In this document: positions 1 through 9,468 of the stretch, in pieces | How the letters are laid out: each line of letters opens with the position of its first letter | Position numbering within the stretch: the stretch's first letter is position 1 | Source: JBCDBD01 sp039184335 | Lineage (GTDB): Bacteria; Bacteroidota; Bacteroidia; Flavobacteriales; Flavobacteriaceae | Length of the DNA stretch: 64,000 bases | Assembly: GCA_039184335.1 (NCBI GenBank) | Contig: JBCDBD010000002.1 | Span: 62,001-126,000, forward strand | Reading direction: 5' to 3' | Translations under genes and position numbers: made by a program | Notes under the pieces: generated by a model | Told to the model about the DNA's origin: nothing | What the model saw: the letters and a program-made list of their open reading frames with translations, nothing else | The model's database searches: none

Positions 1-72
1 AACTTAAATTTTAGTTCGTTAATAATGTTAAAGATAAAAAAAAATTAGAATTACAGTATTTAATTTACCTAG

Positions 73-160
73 CAGAGAGGAAGGGATTCGAACCCTCGAT
101 ACACTTTTGGTGTATACACACTTTCCAGGCGTGCGCCTTCGACCACTCGGCCACCTCTCT
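73..160 (-). tRNA. tRNA-Ser(GGA)
   Basis: Read on the minus strand, a 7-bp acceptor stem (AGAGAGG pairing with CCTCTCT), a D-arm, an anticodon loop CTGGAAA with anticodon GGA, a long variable arm (type II tRNA) and a T-arm with GTTCGAATCC can all be drawn. The long variable arm and the GGA anticodon identify serine, decoding UCC/UCU. The 3' CCA is not encoded, as is common in this phylum. It lies 67 bases beyond the end of ansA on the same strand. Confidence 0.95.
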
Positions 161-227
161 ATTTCTAATAGTTAGGCCAGCCAATAAACAAAAAAATAAT
201 TAGTTAAAGAAATTTGGTGCGTTAATT

Positions 228-1274
228 TTAGCCCATCTCACCGCGTGATGATGTCTCAAAAATTGCTTTGAACAACCTATTGGACGTATGGTTTCCGAGC
301 AAATGCATTGCCTTGGTAATTGCTGCCTCAGTGGTAATATCCTTTCCATTGATGATATTCATTTTCTCTAGGTGTTTACTGGTCTCATATTGCCCCATGA
401 CCACGCTGCCCCCTGTGCACTGGGTGACATTGATAATATGCAATCCGCCAGATATGGCATGTGCCAAATCTTCTAAAAACCACTTTTCTGTGGAAGCATT
501 TCCCGACCCATAAGTTTCCAATACCAAGGCTTTCAATTTTGGGGTTGCCAGCACTGATTGCAAAAAGTTACGACCCATACCAGGAAACAGTTTGAGCACC
601 CCCACTTGGCCGTCCATTCTCTTGTGCACGACCAATGCCCGTTTTTGGGCTACTCTAGGAAAGAGGTCGGCCTTGTTCACCTTCAAATGTACCCCCGACT
701 CGGCCAATGGCGGATAATTTGGTGACGCAAAGGCCTCAAAATGTTCAGCATTCATCTTTGTGGTTCGATTGGCCCGATACAATTTGTATTCAAAGTAAAG
801 GCAGACTTCTTGGATAACCGATTCCCCTTTTTCCAATAAAGAGGCTATTTGAATAGAAGTGATCAGGTTTTCCTTTGCATCGGTTCGCAAGTCACCGATT
901 GGCAACTGGGATCCTGTAAAAATAACTGGTTTTGAAAGGTTTTCGAGCATAAAACTCAATGCCGATCCCGAATAACTCATCGTATCGCTTCCGTGGAGTA
1001 TGACAAATCCATCGTAGTCATCATAGTCTTTTTGAACAATTGAAGCGATGGCAACCCAATGGTTGGGGTCCATATTTGAGGAATCAATGGGGTTTTCGAA
1101 CGATACCCCGGTCAAATCACAGTCCAATTGTTTGAGTTCGGGGATATTCTTGATCAGCTCCCCGAAATCAAAGGCCTTCAAAGTCCCGGTCTGGTAATCC
1201 TTGACCATACCTATGGTACCTCCGGTGTAGATCAACAATATGCTGGCTTTCTTCTTCAACATGCTTTTATTCAA
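228..1274 (-). CDS. ansA: type I (cytoplasmic) L-asparaginase
   Basis: Hydrolyses L-asparagine to aspartate and ammonia in the cytoplasm. The 348-residue protein carries both family signatures: YTGGTIGM near residue 16 (nucleophile Thr17) and HGSDTMSYSGSAL around 94-106 (Thr98-Asp97), with the catalytic Lys134 in TDAKEN. No signal peptide is visible, which fits the type I enzyme, and the length is normal. An internal Met5 is an alternative start. The gene begins inside the tatD-family stop codon (ATGA, 4-base overlap), so the two are probably co-transcribed and translationally coupled. Confidence 0.93.
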   Translation of the reverse strand: MNKSMLKKKASILLIYTGGTIGMVKDYQTGTLKAFDFGELIKNIPELKQLDCDLTGVSFENPIDSSNMDPNHWVAIASIVQKDYDDYDGFVILHGSDTMSYSGSALSFMLENLSKPVIFTGSQLPIGDLRTDAKENLITSIQIASLLEKGESVIQEVCLYFEYKLYRANRTTKMNAEHFEAFASPNYPPLAESGVHLKVNKADLFPRVAQKRALVVHKRMDGQVGVLKLFPGMGRNFLQSVLATPKLKALVLETYGSGNASTEKWFLEDLAHAISGGLHIINVTQCTGGSVVMGQYETSKHLEKMNIINGKDITTEAAITKAMHLLGNHTSNRLFKAIFETSSRGEMG

Positions 1275-2038
1275 ACCCCAAAAACGTTTTGTGAATTATT
1301 CGTGGTTATTTCTGCGATTTCTTCTTGATCCCTACCATAAACAACAGCGAGCTTTTCCAATACCTTAACAATATAGGCACTTTCATTTCGCTTGCCCCTA
1401 AAGGGTGTCGGTGCCAAATAGGGAGCATCGGTTTCCAAAACAATATGTTCCAAATCGATCTGGTGTAAAAATTGGTCTATCTTTCCATTTTTAAAAGTCA
1501 ATACCCCGCCAATACCGAGCTTCATGTTGTATGAGATTGCTTTTTCGGCCTGTGTTTTATTCCCGGCAAAACAATGGAAAATTCCATGTAGGTCATCCCC
1601 TTTTTCCTGTTCCAATATTTCAAAAATTTCGTCAAATGACGCTCTTGAATGTATGACTATGGGCAAGCGATGCTTCTTTGCTAACCGAATCTGCCATACA
1701 AAAGCATCTTGTTGTTGTTGCAAATAGGCCTTGTCCCAATACAGATCAATGCCTATTTCACCTACCGCGTAGCACTTTTCCCGCTCCAACATATTCGCGA
1801 CATGTTTGAGTTCGGCTTTATAGTCTTTATTGACATGGGTCGGGTGCAACCCCATCATCAAAAAAACATGTTCAGGGTATGCACGCTGTAGATCGATCAT
1901 CCGATTCGTACAAGCCGATTCTATTGCAGGAAGAAAAAAGCGCTTTACCCCACTCTCCAGTGCCCTTTTCATCATCTCATGCCTATCTTCATCAAAAGCC
2001 TCGACATACAAATGTGCATGGGTGTCCGTTATTACCAT
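1271..2038 (-). CDS. TatD-family metal-dependent hydrolase/DNase
   Basis: A TIM-barrel hydrolase of the TatD/YcfH family, predicted to be a metal-dependent 3'-5' exonuclease acting in DNA repair or turnover. The metal-ligand set is complete: HAH (His7, His9), Glu94 in VGEIGID, His130 in VIHSRAS, His155 in FHCFAG and Asp204 in LETDAPYLAP. The 255-residue length is typical. It is the first gene of a two-gene unit with ansA (4-base overlap). It is divergent from the aspartyl-protease-like gene across only 37 bases, so both promoters must sit in or near that gap. Which TatD paralogue it represents cannot be told from sequence alone. Confidence 0.9.
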   Translation of the reverse strand: MVITDTHAHLYVEAFDEDRHEMMKRALESGVKRFFLPAIESACTNRMIDLQRAYPEHVFLMMGLHPTHVNKDYKAELKHVANMLEREKCYAVGEIGIDLYWDKAYLQQQQDAFVWQIRLAKKHRLPIVIHSRASFDEIFEILEQEKGDDLHGIFHCFAGNKTQAEKAISYNMKLGIGGVLTFKNGKIDQFLHQIDLEHIVLETDAPYLAPTPFRGKRNESAYIVKVLEKLAVVYGRDQEEIAEITTNNSQNVFGV

Positions 2039-2075
2039 AACACAAAAATAGCTTTATCTTTAAAAAAACTTAAGG

Positions 2076-2513
2076 ATGATACCGCTCAAAAAAATTTTGA
2101 AATCAAAAAAATACCATTGTGTTCCCCTAGTACTCACAGACACCAACCATTTTGAAATATCCGCTAAAATCAATGGGGTGATGGGTAGGTTTATTTTAGA
2201 CACTGGAGCCTCGAACACCTGCATAGGAACAGATAAAATTGAGTTTTTTCACCTTATATCTGAAGCTTCACAAATTAAGGCTGCAGGAGCTGGGGCCACT
2301 GAAATGGAAACCTTGGTATCAGCTAAGAACAACATCAAGATTGGTGACTGGAAAAAAAAGAACCAAAAGATTGTCCTTTTTGATCTGGTACATGTCAACC
2401 AAGCCCTAGCTGCCCACAATGCACTGCCAGTTGACGGTATCATTGGGGGAGACATCTTGAAAAAAGGAAAAGCAATAATTGACTATGACAAGAAACTGCT
2501 TTATTTAAAATAG
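2076..2513 (+). CDS. retropepsin-like aspartyl protease family protein
   Basis: A 145-residue single-domain protein with the retropepsin-like catalytic motif LDTGASNTCI (Asp42-Thr43-Gly44) preceded by a hydrophobic strand, and a later IIGGDIL stretch matching the second flap/strand element of the clan AA fold. Such bacterial proteins are probably active as homodimers, since one DTG motif supplies one catalytic Asp. No signal peptide is evident and the N-terminus is Lys-rich. It stands alone: divergent from tatD and ending 7 bases before the convergent odhB stop. The natural substrate is unknown. Confidence 0.8.
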   Translation: MIPLKKILKSKKYHCVPLVLTDTNHFEISAKINGVMGRFILDTGASNTCIGTDKIEFFHLISEASQIKAAGAGATEMETLVSAKNNIKIGDWKKKNQKIVLFDLVHVNQALAAHNALPVDGIIGGDILKKGKAIIDYDKKLLYLK

Positions 2514-2520
2514 CCCTTCA

Positions 2521-3738
2521 TCAAAGCTCCAGTGCCTTTTTGACATCATTTTCCATCAACAGTTCCTGTGGATTTTCCAAGGCCTCTTTCACTGCGACCA
2601 GAAACCCGACCGATTCCCTTCCATCAATAATCCTATGATCGTAAGAGAGCGCTACATACATCATTGGAGCTGCTACGATTTGCCCTTCTTTCACTATGGG
2701 TCGTTCTATGATATTGTGCATTCCTAGAATACCACTTTGCGGGGGATTGATGATTGGGGTAGATAACATGGATCCAAAAACCCCACCATTGGAAATGGTA
2801 AACGTACCCCCTGTCATTTCGTCGACTGTGATCTCACCATCACGTGCTCGCAACGCCAAACGTTTGACCTCGGCTTCAACTCCCCTGAATGTCAGGTTTT
2901 CGGCATTTCGTATTACAGGTACCATAAGTCCCTTAGGACCCGATACCGCGATACTGATGTCACAAAAATCATAAGAAATCATCTCTTTTCCATCAATCAT
3001 CGAGTTCACCGCAGGATACATCTGCAAGGCACGTATCACAGCCTTGGTAAAGAAAGACATGAACCCTAGCCCGACCCCATGCTTTTCCTTAAAGAGTTCC
3101 TTGTACTGTTTGCGCAACTCAAAAATGGGAGACATATCCACCTCATTGAACGTGGTCAACATAGCGGTTTCATTCTTTGCAGATACCAAACGCTCTGCCA
3201 CTTTTCTTCGAAGCATGGAAAGTTTGGAGCGGGTTTCACCACGATTGCCCCCAGTCGGTGTGCCCATAGAGGGAATAGCTTTCACGGCATCGTCTTTTGT
3301 AATACGACCATCACGCCCTGTACCGCTGATACTTGCAGGTGGTATCCCTTTTTCATCCAATATCTTCTTTGCTGCGGGCGATGGGGTACCAGAAGCATAG
3401 GTCATCTTCTTTTCAGGTATTGGAGCTGCCTCAGAATTTACAGGCTTTTCACCTTTTTCCGTTTCTTTTTCTTCAGTTTTGGATGAGCCTTCTGGCTTTT
3501 CGGTACTAGTATCAATCAAGCAAACCACCTCCCCAACAGCAACAGCATCCCCTTCTTCTGCCTTTAAGGTTATGGTGCCGCTTTCTTCTGCAGGAAGCTC
3601 TAAAGTGGCTTTATCTGAATCTACCTCGGCAATAGCCTGATCTTTTTCAACATAATCACCATCTTGTACCAACCACTCTGCAATTTCAACCTCGGTAATG
3701 GATTCGCCCGGAGAAGGCACTTTCATCTCTAAAATCAT
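2521..3738 (-). CDS. odhB: 2-oxoglutarate dehydrogenase E2, dihydrolipoyllysine succinyltransferase
   Basis: E2 core of the 2-oxoglutarate dehydrogenase complex, transferring succinyl groups from the lipoyl arm to CoA in the TCA cycle. Domain order: an N-terminal lipoyl domain (residues 1-77) with the lipoylated Lys43 in EVDSDKATLE; a Ser/Glu/Lys/Pro-rich linker (about 78-115); a peripheral-subunit-binding domain (about 118-154, TPSPAAKKILDEKG); and the catalytic domain ending in SYDHRIIDGRE, with catalytic His368 and Asp372. Length 405 is standard for a one-lipoyl-domain SucB/OdhB. It follows odhA by 24 bases on the same strand and is surely co-transcribed. The E3 subunit is not in the window. 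Confidence 0.95.
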   Translation of the reverse strand: MILEMKVPSPGESITEVEIAEWLVQDGDYVEKDQAIAEVDSDKATLELPAEESGTITLKAEEGDAVAVGEVVCLIDTSTEKPEGSSKTEEKETEKGEKPVNSEAAPIPEKKMTYASGTPSPAAKKILDEKGIPPASISGTGRDGRITKDDAVKAIPSMGTPTGGNRGETRSKLSMLRRKVAERLVSAKNETAMLTTFNEVDMSPIFELRKQYKELFKEKHGVGLGFMSFFTKAVIRALQMYPAVNSMIDGKEMISYDFCDISIAVSGPKGLMVPVIRNAENLTFRGVEAEVKRLALRARDGEITVDEMTGGTFTISNGGVFGSMLSTPIINPPQSGILGMHNIIERPIVKEGQIVAAPMMYVALSYDHRIIDGRESVGFLVAVKEALENPQELLMENDVKKALEL

Positions 3739-3762
3739 CCTGTTTTTAGTTTAAGTCTTATT

Positions 3763-6561
3763 TTATCTTCTAATCATGTTATCTTTCGTCTTATCGAAAA
3801 CATATTCGATGACCTGTGCATGTCTTCGTTGGGAACGTACTGCACTGCCCGCAGCCGGAGCTCCATAAAATCTTCTCGAAGCCACCCTGAACCGTTTAGC
3901 CTCATCAAAATGCATCAACAGGTGCCCCCAAGCCCCCATATTTCTTGGTTCTTCTTGTGCCCATACGATATCATCGGTGTTGCTATACCTTTTGAGTACT
4001 TGACGCATTTCTACAGAAGGCAATGGAAACAGCTGCTCAATACGCACCAATGCAACATCATTCCTTTTATCTGCTTCCTTCTTGGCCAACAGGTCGTAGT
4101 AGAACTTGCCTGTGCAAAAGACCAAGGTCTCTATTTTTTCTGGATTTGCATCGCTATCGTCAATCAACAGTTGAAAACTGCCATTTGCCATTTCTTCTTT
4201 GGTAGATAGCACTTTTGGGTGACGAAGTAAGCTTTTAGGAGTAAATACAATCAATGGCTTTCGAAATGCCGCCTTCATTTGCCTACGCAGTAAATGGAAC
4301 ATATTCGCCGGCGTGGTCACATCAGCTACATACATATTGTCTTTGGCACATAATTGCAGGTACCGTTCCATACGTGCCGATGAATGTTCAGCCCCTTGAC
4401 CCTCATACCCATGGGGAAGAAATAGTACCAGGCCATTCTGCAATTTCCATTTGTCCTCTGCCGCAGAGAGGTATTGGTCAATGACAATCTGTGCCCCATT
4501 GCTGAAATCACCGAATTGGGCTTCCCAAATGGTCAGTGTACCCGGGCTTGCCATGGCATAGCCATAATCAAAGCCCATTACGGCATATTCTGAAAGCAAG
4601 GAATTATAGATATGGAATTTTCCGTTTTGATGTGCCCCTAAGGTATTTAGAAGCACTACCTCTTCTTCATGCATTTCTGTCTTGATCACGGCATGACGAT
4701 GTGAAAAAGTACCTCTTTCAACATCTTGGCCGGTCATTCTGACATCATACCCCTCTTCGATCAGCGAACCATAGGCCAACAACTCTCCCATCGCCCAATC
4801 GAGCTGATTGTCTTTGAAATACATGTTTTTTCTACCTTCGACCAAGCGTTCCAACTTGCGCAAGAACTTTTTCCCTTCTGGTAGTTTTGTAATGCCCAAG
4901 GCAATTTCATCAAGTTTTTCAAGTGGGTATGTTGTATCAATTGGTCGAAGCATTGCCTCTTCGGTAACCTGGCCAAAGCCCTCCCATTCATCTTGCATGA
5001 AACCTGTGATACGGGTTTTTTCCACTTTGCGTGAATCCAAAAGGTCTTCTTCGAGATTTTTCTTGTATTCAGTTTCCAATTGTTTCACATCACCCTCGTC
5101 TATGACCCCTTCAGCAATAAGTCTTTCGGCGTAGATATCCCTCGGGTTTTTATGTTTTGAAATTGCTTTGTACAATAAAGGTTGGGTAAACTTGGGTTCG
5201 TCTCCTTCATTGTGACCATATTTGCGATACCCCAAGAGGTCTAAGAAAACATCTCTTTGATAACGCATACGGTACTCCAAAGCAAAGGTTGCGGCATGTA
5301 CCACCGCTTCCACATCATCTGCATTTACATGAAGTACTGGTGATAGGGTTACCTTGCCCACATCTGTACAATAGGTAGAGGAACGGGCATCTAAATAATT
5401 TGTGGTAAATCCAATTTGGTTGTTGACCACTATATGGATGGTGCCTTCTGTTCGATAACCGTCCAATCGGGCCATTTGAACAATCTCGTATACGACACCT
5501 TGACCAGCAAACGCAGCATCACCATGCACCAAAATAGGCAATACTTCAGATACCTTTTCTTCGTGTGATCTATCTTGTTTGGCACGTGTGATCCCCTGAA
5601 CAATGGCATTTACCGTTTCAAGATGGGAAGGATTGGGCGCAATATTCATGTTGACCATCTTACCTGAATCGGTCTCACGCATCGATGTCCATCCCAAGTG
5701 ATATTTCACATCACCATCGAAAATGGTTTCTTCATAGTCTTTGCCATCAAATTCACTGAAAATGTCTTTTGGCGACTTTCCAAAAATATTGGTCAAAACG
5801 CTCAATCTTCCACGATGGGCCATGCCCATCACAAACTGTTTCACGCCTGTATCAGCTGCTTTCTCTATAATGACATCCAAAGCGGGAATCAACGACTCGC
5901 CACCTTCGAGCGAGAACCGTTTTTGCCCCACATATTTGGTATGCAAAAAACTTTCAAAAGACACCGCCTCATTCAACTTTCTGAGAATGTTTTTCTTCTC
6001 ATCGGGAGTGAAATTTGGGTGGTTGTCATTGACATTCAACCAATTCTGTATCCATTGTATACGTTCAGGGGTACGTATGTACATGTACTCGACCCCGATC
6101 GCATCACAATAAATACGTTTTAAATGGGCTATGATCTTTTCCAGTGTGCACGAACCGATTCCTATGATACTACCGGCATCAAACACGGTCTGTAGATCAT
6201 ATTGCGAAAGTCCGAAACTTTCCAATGCCAAGGTCGGTTCATATTTGCGTCTTTCGCGCACAGGATTGGTCTGTGTAAAAAGATGGCCCCTTGAGCGATA
6301 TCCGTTAATTAGCTTGATTACCTGAAATTCTTTTTGGAGCGACTCAGGAACTGTAACTTGCTGCCCATTGGCCATGGTTAGAACACCATCCTGGGAGGTA
6401 GTGATATCAAGTTCGTCCAATGCGCTTTCCGATCCGAAGTCAAAACCTTGAAAAAAGGCCCTCCAGCTCGGTTCCACGCTATCTGGGTTTGTGGCGTATC
6501 TGTCATAAAGCTCTGCAAAAAAAGAAGTATGCGCAGCGTTTAAAAAGGAATATTTATCCAT
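3763..6561 (-). CDS. odhA: 2-oxoglutarate dehydrogenase E1 (thiamine diphosphate-dependent)
   Basis: Decarboxylates 2-oxoglutarate and reductively succinylates the E2 lipoyl group. The protein starts with the helical E1 N-terminus (MDKYSFLNAAHTSFFAELYD) that docks E2, followed by the ThDP core (VMGMAHRGRLSVL, HGDAAFAGQG, NNQIGFTT) and the transketolase-like C-terminal half (QEEPRNMGAW). I chose the ATG at 6561 (932 residues). An upstream in-frame ATG at 6621 would add 20 unrelated residues. A TATTTTTG sequence at 6607-6600 fits the phylum's -7 element (TAnnTTTG) and would give a short leader only with the downstream start, although no well-spaced TTG lies upstream of it. Confidence 0.95.
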   Translation of the reverse strand: MDKYSFLNAAHTSFFAELYDRYATNPDSVEPSWRAFFQGFDFGSESALDELDITTSQDGVLTMANGQQVTVPESLQKEFQVIKLINGYRSRGHLFTQTNPVRERRKYEPTLALESFGLSQYDLQTVFDAGSIIGIGSCTLEKIIAHLKRIYCDAIGVEYMYIRTPERIQWIQNWLNVNDNHPNFTPDEKKNILRKLNEAVSFESFLHTKYVGQKRFSLEGGESLIPALDVIIEKAADTGVKQFVMGMAHRGRLSVLTNIFGKSPKDIFSEFDGKDYEETIFDGDVKYHLGWTSMRETDSGKMVNMNIAPNPSHLETVNAIVQGITRAKQDRSHEEKVSEVLPILVHGDAAFAGQGVVYEIVQMARLDGYRTEGTIHIVVNNQIGFTTNYLDARSSTYCTDVGKVTLSPVLHVNADDVEAVVHAATFALEYRMRYQRDVFLDLLGYRKYGHNEGDEPKFTQPLLYKAISKHKNPRDIYAERLIAEGVIDEGDVKQLETEYKKNLEEDLLDSRKVEKTRITGFMQDEWEGFGQVTEEAMLRPIDTTYPLEKLDEIALGITKLPEGKKFLRKLERLVEGRKNMYFKDNQLDWAMGELLAYGSLIEEGYDVRMTGQDVERGTFSHRHAVIKTEMHEEEVVLLNTLGAHQNGKFHIYNSLLSEYAVMGFDYGYAMASPGTLTIWEAQFGDFSNGAQIVIDQYLSAAEDKWKLQNGLVLFLPHGYEGQGAEHSSARMERYLQLCAKDNMYVADVTTPANMFHLLRRQMKAAFRKPLIVFTPKSLLRHPKVLSTKEEMANGSFQLLIDDSDANPEKIETLVFCTGKFYYDLLAKKEADKRNDVALVRIEQLFPLPSVEMRQVLKRYSNTDDIVWAQEEPRNMGAWGHLLMHFDEAKRFRVASRRFYGAPAAGSAVRSQRRHAQVIEYVFDKTKDNMIRR

Positions 6562-6696
6562 TTTTGGTATTCTACCGAAAACGTTCAACAAAATTTGACC
6601 AAAAATACAACAATTAGACAAGCTAGTTTTATTGTCATTGCGCTTATTGGAAAAAATTTAACCGTAAAACGGTAATGATGTGCTGAGCTTGCTTTT

Positions 6697-7052
6697 TCAA
6701 GAAGAATAGGTATGTTTCAGCCATACCTTTTGCCATTCGCGTTTCAGGATTAAGAAACAGACCTGCTCTGATAGTTCTACCATATTCGACATTTTGGCTT
6801 TTTTGATCTCTTTTTCAGGTACATCGATAATGTACAAAAGGTTCATGTACCTAGGAAAGCTACCTGACAAAAGACAATAAACCTTTTTCTGCACCAGTGA
6901 CTTCAGTTTTAAAGGGGTAATATCGGGTGGGATGGCAATTTAACATTTGAAAGGTCAAAATCTTTTTGAAGCTGTGCCAACAACTTTTCATACAATTGTT
7001 CCGCTTTTGCATTGGCAAGCAATTCGATACAATTGGAAAACTTGGCCACCAT
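6697..7052 (-). pseudogene. frameshifted small conserved-type protein (about 118 codons)
   Basis: An ATG at 7052 opens a frame beginning MVAKFSNCIELLANAKAEQL, which runs about 47 codons to a stop. If one base is restored near CATCCCACCCGATATT (about 6925), the frame continues DITPLKLKSLVQKKVYCLL and VPEKEIKKAKM to a stop at 6697. The two halves join into one well-behaved hydrophilic protein of about 117 residues. I do not know its function; I recall similar short proteins from other flavobacteria but could not check. Either a one-base deletion has disabled the gene or the assembly has an indel here. It lies between odhA and galE, both on the same strand. Confidence 0.55.
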
Positions 7053-7171
7053 ACTTTACATACGTGTGAACCTAAGTTTTGGATCGCAAAATGAACCGTA
7101 ATTTTCAATTGATGGAAGTATTGAAAAATGAGAAAAGTAATTGCTGACGTACCTTGAGATTACTTTGTCAA

Positions 7172-7204
7172 AACCTTATCAAAATCGAGCTTTCGATTAA
7201 GGTT
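7172..7204 (-). terminator. hairpin downstream of galE
   Basis: Directly beyond the galE stop, the minus strand forms a long imperfect hairpin: AACCTTA pairs with TAAGGTT and ATCGA with TCGAT around a GC loop, followed by TTTTG. The U-tract is short, so it may act as a weak intrinsic terminator or an mRNA-stabilising 3' hairpin. Confidence 0.4.
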
Positions 7205-7212
7205 GATTCATT

Positions 7213-8229
7213 TTAGTGTCTTATTTTCTGCTCCCAGTTCCACGCCGATTCCATGGCGTCATCCAATGTAGAGAGTGCTTTCCATCCCAAAATGCCATTG
7301 GCCTTCTTCGTATCTGCATAGGCCTGTACGACATCGCCGGACCTTCTTGACGCAATCTTATAGTTTAGCCTATCACCAGATACCTTTTCAAAGCTTTTGA
7401 TGACCTCAAGTACCGAGCTACCTGTACCCGTACCTAAATTGAAGACCTCATAGTTAGAGGTGTTTTTCTCTTCCAACAATCTCTGTAAAGCCACCACATG
7501 GGCTTTTGCGACATCGACCACATGTATATAGTCACGAATGCAAGTACCATCTTCAGTAGGGTAATCATCACCAAATACGGACAACTGTTCGCGAAGCCCG
7601 ATACCCGTCTGGGTAATATATGGCACCAAGTTTTGTGGAACGCCTATAGGGAGTTCCCCAATCTCTACACTGGGGTGCGCCCCAATGGGATTAAAGTAAC
7701 GAAGTGCAATAGCAGACAGTTGGGGGTTGACCTGGCAGGTATCCCAAATAATCTCTTCACCTACCTGCTTGGTATTCCCATAAGGGGATTCGGCAGCCTT
7801 TACAGGTGCATCTTCGGTAATGGGCATTTCATCAGCTTGCCCATAAACGGTACATGAAGAGCTGAAAATAAAGCTGGCATTACCTTTTTTGACCAGCTCT
7901 TGAAGCATATAGACCAAAACCCCAAGATTATTTTCATAATACAACAAAGGGTTTTCAACACTTTCGCCAACAGCTTTTGATGCCGCAAAGTGGATCACCC
8001 CCTCAATATCGGTATATCTCGCAAAAAAACCCTGTACCTTGGATTTCTCACGCAAGTCCATTTCTTCGAAAATGGGCTGTTTGCCGGTAATGGCCTTGAT
8101 ACCCTGCAATACTTCTTTAGACGAATTTGAAAGATTGTCAATGACAACTACCTCAAAACCTTCATTTTGAAGCTCCACCACGGTATGGGAACCAATAAAT
8201 CCAAGTCCCCCGGTTACTAATATTTTCAT
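7213..8229 (-). CDS. galE: UDP-glucose 4-epimerase
   Basis: Interconverts UDP-glucose and UDP-galactose with tightly bound NAD. The extended short-chain dehydrogenase fold shows TGGLGFIGSH at 6-15, Ser124 in the SSS strand and the catalytic pair Tyr150/Lys154 (YGNTK). GalE hallmarks such as IRDYIHVVDVAKAH and ALRYFNPIGAHPS are present, and the 338-residue length is typical. It follows the DegT-family aminotransferase by 8 bases, suggesting a small operon for nucleotide-sugar or surface-glycan supply separate from the large polysaccharide locus at 42-64 kb. A downstream hairpin probably ends the transcript. Confidence 0.94.
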   Translation of the reverse strand: MKILVTGGLGFIGSHTVVELQNEGFEVVVIDNLSNSSKEVLQGIKAITGKQPIFEEMDLREKSKVQGFFARYTDIEGVIHFAASKAVGESVENPLLYYENNLGVLVYMLQELVKKGNASFIFSSSCTVYGQADEMPITEDAPVKAAESPYGNTKQVGEEIIWDTCQVNPQLSAIALRYFNPIGAHPSVEIGELPIGVPQNLVPYITQTGIGLREQLSVFGDDYPTEDGTCIRDYIHVVDVAKAHVVALQRLLEEKNTSNYEVFNLGTGTGSSVLEVIKSFEKVSGDRLNYKIASRRSGDVVQAYADTKKANGILGWKALSTLDDAMESAWNWEQKIRH

Positions 8230-8237
8230 GGTCTTTG

Positions 8238-9386
8238 TTACTTGTTTACAAAATCAATGACCAATTGGGTAATATGGTCAATCTGTTCATCATCCAGTTC
8301 GGTATGCATGGGCAACGAAACAACCTCGTTCACCAATTGATTGGTCACTGAAAAATCAGCCTCATTGTACCGTGAATCCGCATAGGCTTTCTGCCTGTGC
8401 AGCGGAATTGGATAATACACCCCACATGGAACGTCATTTTCGTTCAAATGTTGCACAAGTTTGTCTCTTTTTTCTTTCAAAATTCGTAAGGTATATTGAT
8501 GGAATACATGTGAATTAACACTCACATGTATTCCATCATGGCTATGGGTCGGAATCAAAATATTGGGTTGACCTATTAATATTTGTGAATATTTTATAGC
8601 AGATTCCCTTCGCCTAGTATTGTATTCATCAAGTTTTCGAAGTTTTGCCCTTAAGACCACTGCTTGTAACGAATCCAATCTGGAATTTATTCCTATTACA
8701 TCGTGGTGATACCGCTTGTACATCCCATGATTCACGATGCCTCTCATGGTATGGGCCAAATCATCATCATTGGTAAAAACAGCACCACCGTCACCATAAC
8801 ATCCCAAATTTTTGGAAGGAAAAAAGGACGTAGCTGCCACATGGCCCATAGTGCCCGTTTTTTTATCCGTGCCATTTTTGAAAGTGTATGAAGCGCCAAT
8901 GGCCTGTGCATTATCTTCGATGACGAGCAGATTATGCTCATCGGCCAACTGCAAGATGGCATCCATATTGGCACTTTGTCCAAATAAATGTACGGGTACA
9001 ATAGCCTTTGTCTTCGGTGTTATTGCCTTGGCAATGGCCTTAGGGTCAATATTAAAAGTACTTTCTTCAACATCAACCAAGACAGGTGTCAAGCCCAAAA
9101 GGGCAATGACCTCAACGGTAGCGGCGAAGGTGAAATCCACAGTAATTACCTCATCACCAGGTTTCAAACCCAAACCCATCATTGCTATTTGAAGTGCGTC
9201 CGTACCGTTACCACATGGTATCACGTGTTTTATGCCCAAATAGTCCTCCATTTCCTTTTGAAAGGCATGTACCTCAGGGCCATTTATAAATGCAGAGGAT
9301 TCCAATACATTTTGCATCGAAAAACCTATTTCTTCCTTGATGCCTTCATATTGCCCCTTAAGGTCAACCATTTGAATTTTTTTCAT
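8238..9386 (-). CDS. DegT/DnrJ/EryC1/StrS-family sugar aminotransferase
   Basis: A PLP-dependent aminotransferase of the family that converts nucleotide-linked keto-sugars to amino-sugars. The PLP-binding lysine is Lys192 in FFPSKNLGCYGDGGA. VIEDNAQAIGA supplies the cofactor-binding Asp, and PCGNGTDAL is the phosphate-binding turn. Length 382 is usual. Closest family members include WecE/WbpE-type enzymes making 3- or 4-amino sugars; the exact substrate cannot be assigned. It is first in a two-gene unit with galE (8-base gap). It is divergent from kdtA across 82 bases, so an LPS or O-glycan role is plausible but inferred. Confidence 0.9.
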   Translation of the reverse strand: MKKIQMVDLKGQYEGIKEEIGFSMQNVLESSAFINGPEVHAFQKEMEDYLGIKHVIPCGNGTDALQIAMMGLGLKPGDEVITVDFTFAATVEVIALLGLTPVLVDVEESTFNIDPKAIAKAITPKTKAIVPVHLFGQSANMDAILQLADEHNLLVIEDNAQAIGASYTFKNGTDKKTGTMGHVAATSFFPSKNLGCYGDGGAVFTNDDDLAHTMRGIVNHGMYKRYHHDVIGINSRLDSLQAVVLRAKLRKLDEYNTRRRESAIKYSQILIGQPNILIPTHSHDGIHVSVNSHVFHQYTLRILKEKRDKLVQHLNENDVPCGVYYPIPLHRQKAYADSRYNEADFSVTNQLVNEVVSLPMHTELDDEQIDHITQLVIDFVNK

Positions 9387-9468
9387 CAGCTAAAATTTTT
9401 GGCAAAATTAAGAAAATAAGGCGCGGTAAGAGGTATTGTATTAAAGAAATGTATTTTAGCACAAACTC

